DNA of 64,000 nt. It comes from [Actinomadura] parvosata subsp. kistnae (GTDB taxonomy: Bacteria > Actinomycetota > Actinomycetes > Streptosporangiales > Streptosporangiaceae). The stretch covers positions 1 through 64,000 of the forward strand of contig NZ_OOHJ01000011.1 in NCBI RefSeq assembly GCF_900323885.1, written 5' to 3'. Shown one piece after another: positions 44,795-53,658 of this stretch. Under the pieces are notes generated by a model that saw only the letters and a list, made by a program, of their open reading frames with translations, made no database searches and was not told where the DNA came from. The first letter of the stretch is position 1. Every line of letters starts with the position of its first letter. The position numbers and the translations under genes are program-made.

Positions 44795-46506
44795 TCAGGG
44801 GCGGGCCAGCAGGGCGGCGGCCACCGCGTCCGCGTCGCGGAAGAACGGGCTGTCCTGCCCGGGCCGGCCCGTGCCGACCTCGGTGAACCAGCGGGTGTGG
44901 TTGGTGGCCACGCCGAGCGCGTGCAGGTCCCGCGCCGCCCGTCCGAGCCGGTCGATCACCCGGTACGGCGCCCGCGTCACGGCCAGCCCGCCCACGTCGA
45001 AGCGCGCCCCGGTGGACGGGTCCACGTTCACGAACTCGCTGACCATCCCGTCCGCCAGGAGCTGCTTGACCAGCGGGGAGGCGTCCCTGGACAGGTCGCG
45101 GGCGGGCGCCCGCGCGTCCACGAGCACCTTCGTCACCCGCCGCGAGCCGCGCACCTGCGGCGAGGACACCCCGAACCCGCCCGGCACCGGCTCCACCGTG
45201 CCCCCGGGCCCGACCGGCCGCACGATCCCGGCTTCCAGCAGCGCCGCGAGCTGGTCCACGTGCTCGGCGGGCGGCCCGGCCGACAGGACGAAGCTCTCCG
45301 GGACGAACCTGGACAGGAAGTCCCGGTGCGAGTCGGGCAGCAGCCCGCCGAAGTCCACGACCTGCGGGAGCAGCGGCCGGATCACGCGCAGCATCTCCGT
45401 GGCCGCCTTGACCGTGCCGTCCACGCAGCCGGCGCCCGCGCGCCGGGCGTCCTCGCGCAGCAGCCTGGCCAGGGCGGCCCGGTAGTCGCCGGGGCCGCCG
45501 AACCACCGGCCGCGAAAGGGCCGGGCCAGGCGGGTGAGCGGGTGCGCGGCGCCGGTCGAGCACGCCAGGTCGGCCTCGTACTGGATGAGCGGCTCCACCC
45601 GGCGGGCGAAGTCGAGCTGCGGCGTGCCGGTGGCCGCCAGCGCCGCCGCCCGCAGCTCGGCCAGGCGTTCCTCGGTCACGACCCGCAGCCGGACGGGCGG
45701 CGCGGGGAAGTCGGGCACCTCCGGCCTGGCCAGGAACGGCAGGCCGCCGCGCGAGAGCGCCAGCAGGTGCGGCTCGTCGCCGCTGGGCACGTACCGCAGA
45801 CCATTCCGGGTGGGGACGAACCGCCCGCCCCTGCCGAGCGTGACCGCCCGCATCACGTCGTAGAACGTCAGCCCGAAGCCGCGCACCGCCACCTCGGCCC
45901 CGGCGGCAGGTCGTCGAGCGGCATCTCGGCCGCCAGCCCCGGCGGGACGTAGCGCAGGCCGTGCTCGTCGGCGTGCCGCAGCCAGGAGAGCTGCTCCTCG
46001 TCGGGCTCCACGCTGCCGTGGCCGGTCGTGAGCACCGCCTTGTCCACCCGGTACGCCCTGCCGCCCGCGACCAGCCGCAGCCCGCCCGGCACGCGGGTCA
46101 GCCCCGTGACCTCCGCCCGGACGGGACGCACCCGCACGTGCGGCGGCGCGGTCGCGCAGAGCGCGCGGAACACGTCGGCCAGGTACTGCCCGTACAGCCG
46201 CCGCGCCGGGTAGGCGCCCGGCTCCAGCCCCGCCCAGCGGGCCATCGTGCCGTAGCGGTGGGCGGGCAGGCCGTCGTTGCCGGGAGAGCGCATCGTGCTC
46301 TCGCCCGCCGTCGTGTTGGCCGACAGCCAGGAGGGCTGGTCGACGCGCCACACCCGGCCGCCGCCGTGCCCGACCGCGTCGAACGCCCAGATCGTCACCT
46401 CGTCGCCGTCCCGGTGCGGGGTGTCGCGCAGCCGTACCAGGAGGCGTTCCAGCACCGACAGGCCCCGCGGCCCCACCCCTATCACGGCGATCACCCGTTC
46501 ACTCAT
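44795..46506 (-). CDS. FAD/NAD(P)-binding protein, single-base frameshift
   Basis: With one base restored at 45898-45901 it is 570 aa. The N-terminus (AVIGVGPRGLSVLERLL) binds FAD, PSWLSANTTAGESTM and KAVLTTGHGS follow, and after the join the chain resumes as VAVRGFGLTFYDVMRAVTLGRGG. This is the FAD-NAD(P)-binding family (PF13454-like) of large, poorly characterised actinobacterial flavoproteins. The two frames meet at CCGCCGGGGCC, which reads through if GGGG were GGGGG. No catalytic residue is lost. Possibly a partner of the redox protein at 43802. Confidence 0.75.
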
Positions 46507-46534
46507 GCCGCTCCGCTGCCCGGGCGGGGCCGGG

Positions 46535-47314
46535 TCAGGCGTGGTGACCTGCCACGATTCCCCGCGTGGGCCGCCGTTCCGTGCGGCGGGGGCGCCAGCC
46601 GGCCACGAGGGCCAGCGCGAGGAGCAGCTCGGCCAGGTCGCCGCCGTAGTACATGATCTCGGCGGCGCCGCGCCGCTGCTCCTCGGGTACGGGCAGGTCC
46701 ACGCCGATGCCCGCGTACATGAGCTGGGACAGGACGCTGTGGCCCGCGATCGCCACGCCCAGCACGACCAGGCGGGCCACCACCGGCGGGCGGCGCGGGG
46801 CCGGGTCGGGGCCGGCGATCACCCACGCGAACAGGCAGCCCGACAGCAGGAAGTGCAGGTTCACCCAGCCGTGGAGCCCTTCGTGCGCGGCCAGCGGCGT
46901 GCCGTACAGGACGAACAGGCCGCCCGCGCTGAGTACCAGCGCGGTGATCGGGTTGGCGACGGCGTGCACGGCGCGGTGGCGCAGCAGCCCGCCCAGGCGG
47001 CGGGCCCACGCTCGGGGGAGGGTGCGCAGGAGCAGGGTGATCGGTGCTCCCATGACCAGGCCGAGGGGGGCCAGCATGCCGATGAGCAGGTGCTGCGCCA
47101 TGTGGCCGCGGAAGTCGGCCGCCGCCCAGGCCGCGACCGGGCCGGTCACGGCCGCCGCGACCAGCGCCAGCCCGGTCACGAACAATGCCGAGCGCCATCC
47201 CTTCCAGGTGGTGGCGCGGGCCGCGATCAGGTAGGCGACGGCCACCGCCAGGAGGAGGAGCAGGACGGGCGCGACGGCACCGGCGTGATCCGCATGACCG
47301 CCGTGGCCGGTCAC
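46535..47314 (-). CDS. CtaG-type cytochrome c oxidase assembly protein
   Basis: A 259-aa protein with about seven helices. The blocks FRGHMAQHLLIGMLAPLGLVMGAP, HWVNLHFLLSG-like (HGWVNLHFLLSGCLFAW) and MYYGGDLAELLLA carry the His residues of the caa3_CtaG family, which delivers copper to cytochrome c oxidase. The GTG at 47314 overlaps the stop of the DUF2243 gene, so the two are coupled; this pairing is frequent in actinomycetes. Confidence 0.88.
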   Translation of the reverse strand: MTGHGGHADHAGAVAPVLLLLLAVAVAYLIAARATTWKGWRSALFVTGLALVAAAVTGPVAAWAAADFRGHMAQHLLIGMLAPLGLVMGAPITLLLRTLPRAWARRLGGLLRHRAVHAVANPITALVLSAGGLFVLYGTPLAAHEGLHGWVNLHFLLSGCLFAWVIAGPDPAPRRPPVVARLVVLGVAIAGHSVLSQLMYAGIGVDLPVPEEQRRGAAEIMYYGGDLAELLLALALVAGWRPRRTERRPTRGIVAGHHA

Positions 47315-47835
47315 GTCCGCGCCGCCCGTTCGTCGCCTGCGCACAGGTCGAGCTCCCCGCCGCCGCGCTGCAGCCCCCAGCCGCCGATCATCAGCAGCGC
47401 GCCGAGGAGCAGGAAGCCCAGGTCCCACCAGAGCTGGTACGGGCCGGTGCGGACGTGGTGGATGCCCAGCAGGTGGTGGTCGATCACGCCTTCCACCAGG
47501 TTGAACAGGCCCCAGCCGAGCAGGATCCAGCCCCAGAGGCTGCGCGAGCGCCAGACCCGGCCGCGCGAGGCCGTGACGCGCGAGTAGAGCAGCCCGAGCC
47601 CGATCAGCACCGCCAGCCAGGTGACGGTGTGGAACAGGCCGTCCCACAGCGTGTTCATGCGCAGCCCCGGCACGGTGTCCACCGGGTAGTCGCGGATGCC
47701 GATGTTGTCGGTGCCGGTGCTGCTCAGCATGTGGTGCCACTGCAGGAGCTGGTGCAGCAGGATGCCGTCGACGAAACCGCCGAGCCCGACCCCGAGGATC
47801 GTGCCGGGCAGCGCGATGGCGTTGCGGGTCGCCAT
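47311..47835 (-). CDS. DUF2243 membrane protein
   Basis: 174 aa with four helices. GFVDGILLHQLLQWHHML (about residue 18) and HHLLGIHHVR (about 120) are the His-rich signatures of DUF2243. The ATG at 47835 has GAAGGAG in front; the open frame to 47895 has no ribosome site. Coupled to the CtaG gene, suggesting a role in copper or respiratory-complex assembly (inference from context). Confidence 0.88.
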   Translation of the reverse strand: MATRNAIALPGTILGVGLGGFVDGILLHQLLQWHHMLSSTGTDNIGIRDYPVDTVPGLRMNTLWDGLFHTVTWLAVLIGLGLLYSRVTASRGRVWRSRSLWGWILLGWGLFNLVEGVIDHHLLGIHHVRTGPYQLWWDLGFLLLGALLMIGGWGLQRGGGELDLCAGDERAART

Positions 47836-47943
47836 GGGGCTCCTTCTCGCGTCCTTCGCGTCCGGGCGTGGCCTACCCCGCAGAAGCTTCGGCACGCACG
47901 GACACTCCGAGCCTTGCCGAGTCCCTGACCGGCTTCGGGGCTG

Positions 47944-48819
47944 TTACGCGGGTGGGCGGGCGCAGGCGTCCAGGTGGAAGTCCAGCACCGCCCGCGCGAT
48001 CTCGCCCGGCTGCTCGGCCACCATGGCGTGGCTGGCGTCCAGCTCCAGGACGCGCAGGTGCGGCCGGTCGGCGACGAGGGGCAGCAGGTCGCGGCGGATG
48101 CCCGCGCGCTGCGCCGGCATGAGCTCGCCGACGCGGCCGGGCAGGCCGGGCAGGTTCCGCGTGGCCAGGACGAACAGGGCGGGGCAGCGGATCTCCGCGA
48201 CCGACGGGACGCTGTCGAGGAAGTACGGGTCGTACCTGACCTGCCCGGCCAGCGCGGCACTCGGCCGGGCGAAGACGCCTTCGTCCGTGGTGAGCAGCGC
48301 CCTCGGCGGGAACATCGCGGCGTGCCCCTCCGGCAGTGGCTGCGCCATCGCCGCCGCCTGCGCGTCGAAGACCGTCTTCAGCTCCGCGAGGAGTGCGCGC
48401 AGCTCCTCCTCCTCGATGCCGGCGTAGAGCCCTGGGCCGGTCTCGGCCGAGCGCAGGCCGTCGAGGTTGACGATGCCGGGGGCGTCCGGGTGGCGCAGCG
48501 CCCACCGCACGGCGACCATGCCGCCGAGGGAGTGGCCGACGACGAGCGGCGCGTCCAGGCCGAGGTGGTCGACGACGGCCTGCACGTCGTCGAGGACCGC
48601 CTCCCACTCCCACGGGCCCTCCCCCGACAGGCCGTGGCCGCGCAGGTCCATCGCGACGACGCGGTGCGAGCCGGTCAGCAGGGGCGCGACCGCGTCCCAG
48701 TGCAGCAGGGTGCCGCCGAGGCCGTGCAGCAGCAGGACGGGCGCGCCGTCGCCCCCGTGGTCGCGGACGGCGAGAGGGACCGGGCGGTCGTCGATGACGA
48801 GGTCGTGCGGTGCGGTCAC
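47944..48819 (-). CDS. Alpha/beta hydrolase
   Basis: 291 aa: HGLGGTLLHWD oxyanion motif (about residue 34), DLRGHGLS, nucleophile elbow VGHSLGGM (Ser about 97), and Asp/His in the late ELDASHAMVAEQP. Esterase- or lactonase-type with no clear subfamily. The GTG at 48819 overlaps the stop of the HTH gene (GTGA), so it is in that gene's operon and probably under its control. Confidence 0.86.
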   Translation of the reverse strand: MTAPHDLVIDDRPVPLAVRDHGGDGAPVLLLHGLGGTLLHWDAVAPLLTGSHRVVAMDLRGHGLSGEGPWEWEAVLDDVQAVVDHLGLDAPLVVGHSLGGMVAVRWALRHPDAPGIVNLDGLRSAETGPGLYAGIEEEELRALLAELKTVFDAQAAAMAQPLPEGHAAMFPPRALLTTDEGVFARPSAALAGQVRYDPYFLDSVPSVAEIRCPALFVLATRNLPGLPGRVGELMPAQRAGIRRDLLPLVADRPHLRVLELDASHAMVAEQPGEIARAVLDFHLDACARPPA

Positions 48820-49289
48820 GGGTTGCTCTCCTTGGGGCGGTTGAGCCGGGCGTGGATGGAGGACGTCGTGACGCCGCCGTCGGGATGCTTGTCGAGCTTG
48901 CCGCGTTTGACCAGGTCGTGGACGCCCTGGCGGGTGATGCCGAGCATCGCGCCCGCGGTCGAGTAGGAGACCGCCGCCGCGGCAGGATGCCCGACGCTGC
49001 GCGCGACGGCCCGCCCGAGCGGGGTGCGCCACCACTGCTCGGGCGGGTCGAACGGCTCGTCACCGGGGAACAGGACCCCGATCAGCCGGGCGGCGGTCAG
49101 GGCGGCCTGGCGCGGGTCGCGTCCGAGCAGCTGGGCGGACCAGACCTCGGCCTGCACGCGCAGGCGGTCCTTGATCGGGGTCAGCAGTTCGTCGCCGTCG
49201 AGCAGGATCTCCAGCGGGTCCAGCACCCTGGTCTCCAGCAGCCTGATGAGGGCGGCCACGAGCTCGACGTGATCATCGGTCGTCGTCAC
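48816..49289 (-). CDS. Helix-turn-helix regulator of the adjacent hydrolase
   Basis: 157 aa. The C-terminal part STAGAMLGITRQGVHDLVKRGKL is a MerR/excisionase-like helix-turn-helix, while the N-terminal 100 residues are helical (LEILLDGDELL, VWSAQLLGRDP). The start GTG at 49289 overlaps a 42-bp interrupted palindrome at 49288-49329, which suggests autoregulation and perhaps a leaderless transcript. Coupled to the alpha/beta hydrolase. Confidence 0.72.
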   Translation of the reverse strand: MTTTDDHVELVAALIRLLETRVLDPLEILLDGDELLTPIKDRLRVQAEVWSAQLLGRDPRQAALTAARLIGVLFPGDEPFDPPEQWWRTPLGRAVARSVGHPAAAAVSYSTAGAMLGITRQGVHDLVKRGKLDKHPDGGVTTSSIHARLNRPKESNP

Positions 49290-49329
49290 TTGACAGACGA
49301 TAGCAAGTACTTGCTGCCGTCCGTCAAGT
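49288..49329. promoter_or_regulatory. 42-bp interrupted palindrome over the start of the HTH gene
   Basis: Symmetrical about 49308/49309: ACTTGAC (49288-49294) mirrors GTCAAGT (49323-49329), ACG (49297-49299) mirrors CGT (49318-49320), and GCAAGTACTTGC (49303-49314) is the perfect centre. It covers the start codon of the HTH gene. Nested arms give room for two dimers. Confidence 0.75.
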
Positions 49330-49346
49330 AGCGGCGGTGCGGGGGA

Positions 49347-50411
49347 TCAGGGCGCCTCGGCCAGCGTCAGCCCGTAGTGCTGCACGTAGTACTCCCCCAC
49401 CTGCTGGCTGTGATCGACCAGGTACAGCTCGCGCGGGGACTTGTGGCCGTTGAGGCGGGCGGTGCCCACCACGAGCCGCGCCAGCGCCCGGCCGTCCACC
49501 TCGCCGGGCCGATGGGCCGGGGAGCGGTAGGCCGCGTCGGCCAGGTGCTCGGCGTCCGGCGGGCCGGCCAGCCAGCCCAGGGCGAGCAGCTCGGGCTCGG
49601 GCAGCGGGGTGGGGTTGAAGTCGCAGAGAGCCAGCTCCAGCACCGGATCGCAGGACAGGTACACGTGCAGCGCCCCGAGCCACAGACCGAAGTGGGTCAG
49701 ATCGCGGGCGATGCCGAGCGCGCGGACCTCGACGGGCAGCGTGATCAGCACCGACGCCAGGGCACGGGCGAAGACGTCCCAGTCGTCGGTACGCCAGCCG
49801 CCCGGCATCCCCAGCCCCTCGTTGGCAGGGTCACGGCTGACGCCGAAGAAACCGCCGAGCGCGTACGGCTCGCCGTGCGACTGCCGCCAGTGCCAGCTCT
49901 CGACCGGCCCGTTCGGCTGCAGCAACAGCTCGGGCCCCTGCTCACCGGCCCGCAACTCCAGCGAGTCGCTCTCGCCCCGCCACCGCCGGAACGGGCTCCC
50001 CCACGACGCCGGACTGTCGTAGAACGGACCCGGGCTCCCGTACACCCCCATGATGGACGAGGGACCGAACGCGCCCGTCAGCACGTCGGCCGCCCGCCGG
50101 AACGCATCCGCCTTGGCGACCGGATCGTCCTCGGGCACGTCGACCGGCACGTACAGGCCGAAATACTCCTCCCCCTCGGCGTACTCCTCCACCGCGTGCC
50201 TGCGCACCGACCGCAGATACGCGTCACCGGTCGGCAACCCCGTGCGCAGCACCGGCCCGTGATGCTCCCGGTGCGGCGGCTCCACCCGGTGCCGCCACTC
50301 CCACCCCAGCCCGTCCACCAGCTCCCGCATGGCCGTCTCCGTCCAGCCACCGGTTTCGGCCTGCCGGAGCCGCCGCGCCAGCTCCAGCAGTACCTCGTCC
50401 TCCAGCCTCAT
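49347..50411 (-). CDS. Uncharacterised cytosolic protein (DUF6301-like start)
   Basis: 354 aa, no signal peptide or membrane helix. The N-terminus (LARRLRQAETGGWTETAMRELVDGLGWEW, in part) recalls DUF6301, and the rest holds blocks such as YFGLYVPVDVPEDDPVAKADAF and a late VVGTARLNGHKSPRELYLVDHSQQ. In Streptosporangiales such proteins are often paralogous and lie near toxin genes. No catalytic motif is seen and I cannot assign a role. Confidence 0.6.
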   Translation of the reverse strand: MRLEDEVLLELARRLRQAETGGWTETAMRELVDGLGWEWRHRVEPPHREHHGPVLRTGLPTGDAYLRSVRRHAVEEYAEGEEYFGLYVPVDVPEDDPVAKADAFRRAADVLTGAFGPSSIMGVYGSPGPFYDSPASWGSPFRRWRGESDSLELRAGEQGPELLLQPNGPVESWHWRQSHGEPYALGGFFGVSRDPANEGLGMPGGWRTDDWDVFARALASVLITLPVEVRALGIARDLTHFGLWLGALHVYLSCDPVLELALCDFNPTPLPEPELLALGWLAGPPDAEHLADAAYRSPAHRPGEVDGRALARLVVGTARLNGHKSPRELYLVDHSQQVGEYYVQHYGLTLAEAP

Positions 50412-50489
50412 CGGCGCCCACCCCTATGACGTTCGTCGGTTTTACCGGGGCAGCAGCATGCCAGCCGCCTCCGGCAGACGCCGCTCGTT

Positions 50490-52019
50490 TCACCCCGTCT
50501 CGAAACGTCCCTCCTGCCGAACCGGCCCGCACGACGCGCCGAACCAGGTGGCGAGGGCCGTGGCAAGGGTGGAATCGGGCTGGGGCTCGGACGTGGTGGA
50601 CACCCACGCGGCGTGCCCGTCGGGGCGGATCAGCAGCCCTTCGAGCTCGGGCCGGCCGGGGCAGCGGGCGTCGCAGGTGTCCACCCAGCCGCCGGCGGCG
50701 GCGGGCAGCGGCCGCTCACCGAGGCGGAGCAGGAGCGGGCGGGCGCGGCGCAGCAGCTCGGCGACGCTCGTGCGGCGGCCGTCGAGGGTCAGCTCCAGAT
50801 CGGGGACGAGGCGGCCGAGCCACGGGTGCTCACCCGGGATCTTCGGGTCGTATCGGGTGCTCACCCCGGTGGCCAGCTCCGCGAGGTACTTGCCGACGCC
50901 CGGCACCCGGTCCACGAGCTGCGCGAACAGGTCACGCACCGGAGCCAGCCCCGGGTCGTGCCCGCCGAGGGCCGCCTGCGCGCCGATGGTGCTCAGCAGC
51001 CGCTCACCCGCCGCATGCCGTTCCTCGTGATAGCTGTGCAGCAGACCCTCGGGCGCGCGCCCCAGCGCGGTGGCCGCCAGCTTCCAGCCGAGGTTGACCG
51101 CGTCGGCCAGCGCCACGTTCACCCCGACCGCGCCGGTCGGCGGGTGGATGTGCGCGGCATCGCCCGCCAGCGCGACCCGCCCGGCGACGTACCGCTCGGC
51201 CAGCCGCGCCGCGTCACCGAAGCGGGTCAGCCAGCGCGGCTCCCGCAGCTCCACCGGCCGTCCGAGCTGTTCGGCCAGCAGCCGCTCGAAGGAGGCGAGC
51301 GTCACCGGCTCGTCGCGGTCGGCGGGCGGCTCGGGCTCGTTCAGCACGATGCGCACGTAACCGGGCCGCGGGATCACGAACACCGTGCCCCGCTCCCCCT
51401 TCGTCATGCCGAACGGCAGGGCGGCCGGATCGGCGAGCTCCACGTCCGCGAGCACCCCGAACGTGGTGGCGGGCGTGCCGGGGAACGCGATCCCGGCCCG
51501 CTTCCGTACGAGGCTGCGGCTGCCGTCGCACCCGACGAGGTAGGCGACCCGCGCACGACGCAGAGAGCCCCCCGCCCCTCCGACACCGTCAGTCCGTTCG
51601 ACGGTGACCTCGACGCCGCCCGCGTCCTGCTCCAGGTCGGTGACCGCGTGCCCCCACGACACCTTGACACCCAGCTCGGCCAGCCACTCCTCCAGCAGCT
51701 CCTCGACCCGGGTCTGCGCGATGCCCAGCACGTACGGATGGTCGCTGTCCATCACCGTCAGATCCAGCGGGCGGGCCGGGTCGGCGAACATGCTCGACGG
51801 AACAGTCGGCCCCTCAGCCAGGAACCGCCCGGCAATCCCGCGCCGATCGAGCAGCTCCAGACTGCGAGCGTTGAGGGTGAACCCCCTGCAGTACGGCGAC
51901 CGCTCCGGCAGCGCATCGACCACCATCACCTCGGCCCCGGCCAACGTCAGCTCGGCCGCCAGCATCAACCCGGCCGGCCCCGCACCCGCCACCATGATCA
52001 CGCCATCGCCACCACTCAT
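50490..52019 (-). CDS. FAD-dependent aromatic hydroxylase (PheA/TfdB, rifampicin-monooxygenase-like)
   Basis: 509 aa of the three-domain flavin hydroxylases: GAGPAGLMLAAEL (about residue 12), LVGCDGSRSLVRK (about 170), and VALAGDAAHIHPPTGAVGVN (about 290), plus a C-terminal thioredoxin-like domain. Enzymes of this type hydroxylate phenols and polyketides; some inactivate rifamycins. The ATG at 52019 has no strong ribosome site. A PadR gene lies upstream on the same strand, beyond a duplicated 36-bp repeat. It may tailor the product of the PKS (distant, so only a possibility). Confidence 0.88.
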   Translation of the reverse strand: MSGGDGVIMVAGAGPAGLMLAAELTLAGAEVMVVDALPERSPYCRGFTLNARSLELLDRRGIAGRFLAEGPTVPSSMFADPARPLDLTVMDSDHPYVLGIAQTRVEELLEEWLAELGVKVSWGHAVTDLEQDAGGVEVTVERTDGVGGAGGSLRRARVAYLVGCDGSRSLVRKRAGIAFPGTPATTFGVLADVELADPAALPFGMTKGERGTVFVIPRPGYVRIVLNEPEPPADRDEPVTLASFERLLAEQLGRPVELREPRWLTRFGDAARLAERYVAGRVALAGDAAHIHPPTGAVGVNVALADAVNLGWKLAATALGRAPEGLLHSYHEERHAAGERLLSTIGAQAALGGHDPGLAPVRDLFAQLVDRVPGVGKYLAELATGVSTRYDPKIPGEHPWLGRLVPDLELTLDGRRTSVAELLRRARPLLLRLGERPLPAAAGGWVDTCDARCPGRPELEGLLIRPDGHAAWVSTTSEPQPDSTLATALATWFGASCGPVRQEGRFETG

Positions 52020-52121
52020 CGCCCCAGCCCTCCGTCACGAACCCGACCACTCACCCAGCACCGCGCTCCGGTATGCGTCCTGTCGCTCATCAAGCCCCGC
52101 CCTTCCGCACCCGTCCCGCCG

Positions 52122-52193
52122 CTCGCCGAGCGCCGCCTATCGGCACACGACCTACCGCTCGCCGAGCGCCGCCTATCGGCACACGACCTACCG
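52122..52193. repeat. Perfect tandem duplication of 36 bp
   Basis: The 36-bp unit that begins CTCGCCGAGCGCCGCC occupies 52122-52157 and 52158-52193 without mismatch. It lies in the 214-bp gap between the PadR gene end and the monooxygenase start. Less exact copies of its CTCGCCGAGC core flank it. Nothing else is seen in this gap. Confidence 0.9.
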
Positions 52194-52233
52194 CTCCGCC
52201 AAGCCCGCGCTTCCGGGCCCGCTCCGTCGCTCG

Positions 52234-52848
52234 TCACTCGCTCTCCTCGGCGCGCACCCAGCCGGTCGGGTCCGGCCAGGGCAGCCGGCCCGTCTCGATG
52301 TCGGTGACGATCTCCTCGATCCAGGCAAGCTCCGCCTCCTGCATCCGGATCGCGTACTCCACCTCGACCACGAACAGCCGCGGCACCTTGCCGCTCGCCA
52401 GCAGCTCGCCGTGCTCGCGCCGGTGCTCCTCCAGCGCGGTGCGCACCCGTGCGGCGCGATCGCGCAGCGCCGCCGTGGCGCCGTCGGGGCCGAGTGCCCC
52501 GAGGTAGCTGACCGCGGACAGGAACTTCGGGTACTCGGCGGAGGGCACGCGGATCAGCTCCTCCACCCACCGCGCGAACTCGGCCCGCCCGAGCGCGGTG
52601 TGCTGGTACACGGTGCGCTCGGGCCGGGCGCCGACCTTGACGGTCTCCCGCGCCTCGATCCACCCGGCCCGCTCCAGCGCGCGCACGACGTCGTACAGGG
52701 AGCCCGTCGTCACCTTGAACACCCGGTCCAGGCCGCGTTCGCGCAGGGTGGCGGCCATGGCGTGCGGGTGCAGCGGGGTCTCGATGAGCAGCCCCAGGAC
52801 GGCCAGGCCCAGTGCGTTCGACACCGGGAGGCGGTTACTCGTTCCCAA
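52234..52848 (-). CDS. PadR-family transcriptional regulator
   Basis: 204 aa: N-terminal winged helix (LAVLGLLIETPLHPHAMAATL, VTTGSLYDVVRALERAGWI, in part) and the helical C-terminal PadR dimer domain. The TTG at 52848 is the likely start because AGGAGG stands seven bases before it; a GTG at 52824 is the alternative. CTCGGATCCGAG lies 18 bp upstream of the start. PadR proteins respond to phenolics or drugs, which fits the flavin hydroxylase on the same strand. Confidence 0.88.
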   Translation of the reverse strand: MGTSNRLPVSNALGLAVLGLLIETPLHPHAMAATLRERGLDRVFKVTTGSLYDVVRALERAGWIEARETVKVGARPERTVYQHTALGRAEFARWVEELIRVPSAEYPKFLSAVSYLGALGPDGATAALRDRAARVRTALEEHRREHGELLASGKVPRLFVVEVEYAIRMQEAELAWIEEIVTDIETGRLPWPDPTGWVRAEESE

Positions 52849-52865
52849 TCGCTCGCCTCCTATTG

Positions 52866-52877
52866 CTCGGATCCGAG
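52866..52877. promoter_or_regulatory. PadR operator candidate
   Basis: CTCGGATCCGAG is a perfect 12-bp palindrome directly before the ribosome site of the PadR gene, with TAATAC as a possible -10 next to it on the minus strand. It has the size of a PadR dimer site and would give autorepression. Confidence 0.65.
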
Positions 52878-52909
52878 TATTAGCCGAGTGCGACGGCCTG
52901 TCAAACGGC

Positions 52910-52947
52910 GAGGGCCCCGCCACCGGCACGCCGGCAGCGGGGCCCTC
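52910..52947 (-). terminator. Strong hairpin after the small secreted-protein gene
   Basis: GAGGGCCCCGC (52910-52920) pairs perfectly with GCGGGGCCCTC (52937-52947); the 16-base loop contains a further CCGGC/GCCGG stem. It starts 14 bp past the stop of the gene at 52962 on the minus strand. Confidence 0.75.
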
Positions 52948-52961
52948 TTGGGGTGGGACCG

Positions 52962-53366
52962 CTAGCAGTTCGTCTTCTTCTTGGTGAGGACGACCTGGTC
53001 GGGGTTGGAGTTGTCGACCTTCTTCTTGCCGCTGGTGCGGGGGTTGACCGAGAAGCACTTCCAGAAGAAGTCGTGGTTCTGCTTGACGAACTTCAGCTCG
53101 ACCCACCGCTTCTGGTTGCAGTGGTTGTTGAAGTACACGGTGGTGGAGACGTTCCCGTCGCCCCACGAGACGTTGATCTTCTGCCCGCTCGGCGAGGTGC
53201 ACGAGGCGGACCTCCGGTGCACGCCGAGCGCCTGCGCCTGGGCCTGCGCCTGTGTCTGGGTCTGGGTCTGGGACGTCGATTGCGCGGACGCGGCGGACGG
53301 GACGGCGAGCATCGCGAGAGCGGCACCGAGTCCGGCGATCGCGGGAGCGAGCTGGGAATTCCTCAT
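52962..53366 (-). CDS. Small secreted protein with Gln-Thr/Gln-Ala repeat
   Basis: 134 aa. Signal peptide to about residue 28 (LAMLAVPSAASA), then STSQTQTQTQAQAQAQA, then a compact beta-rich domain with four Cys (ASCTSP, NHCNQ, WKCFS, terminal TNC) and many Lys. The Cys pattern suggests two disulfides. The ATG at 53366 has AGGAAGAGG in front. The last-residue Cys recalls the proteins at 12942 and 16636 but the rest is unrelated. Function unknown. The gap 53367-53658 shows nothing I can support. Confidence 0.75.
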   Translation of the reverse strand: MRNSQLAPAIAGLGAALAMLAVPSAASAQSTSQTQTQTQAQAQAQALGVHRRSASCTSPSGQKINVSWGDGNVSTTVYFNNHCNQKRWVELKFVKQNHDFFWKCFSVNPRTSGKKKVDNSNPDQVVLTKKKTNC

Positions 53367-53658
53367 GATCCTCTTCCTGTCTCGACGAACGCCCCGGATC
53401 GGCTTCGCCGGCCACCCCCGTCGGGCGGCGACCTCGGGCACCGGGGCTCGCTCCCCACGCTGACGAGTCGCCCTGACGTACGGCAAGCAATCTTTGTCCA
53501 GCGCCCGTCCAGAAACGCAGGACGAACGTTGGACAATGGAACGCCCAGGTCAGCGCCATGGGACGGAAGGCGCCGAGCCGGTCACAACCGCGCGTCGGAA
53601 GGCAGGGCGGCCGGGCCCCTTCGACAGCGGGGCGAACCGCCGTACCAGGAGGTGGGGA

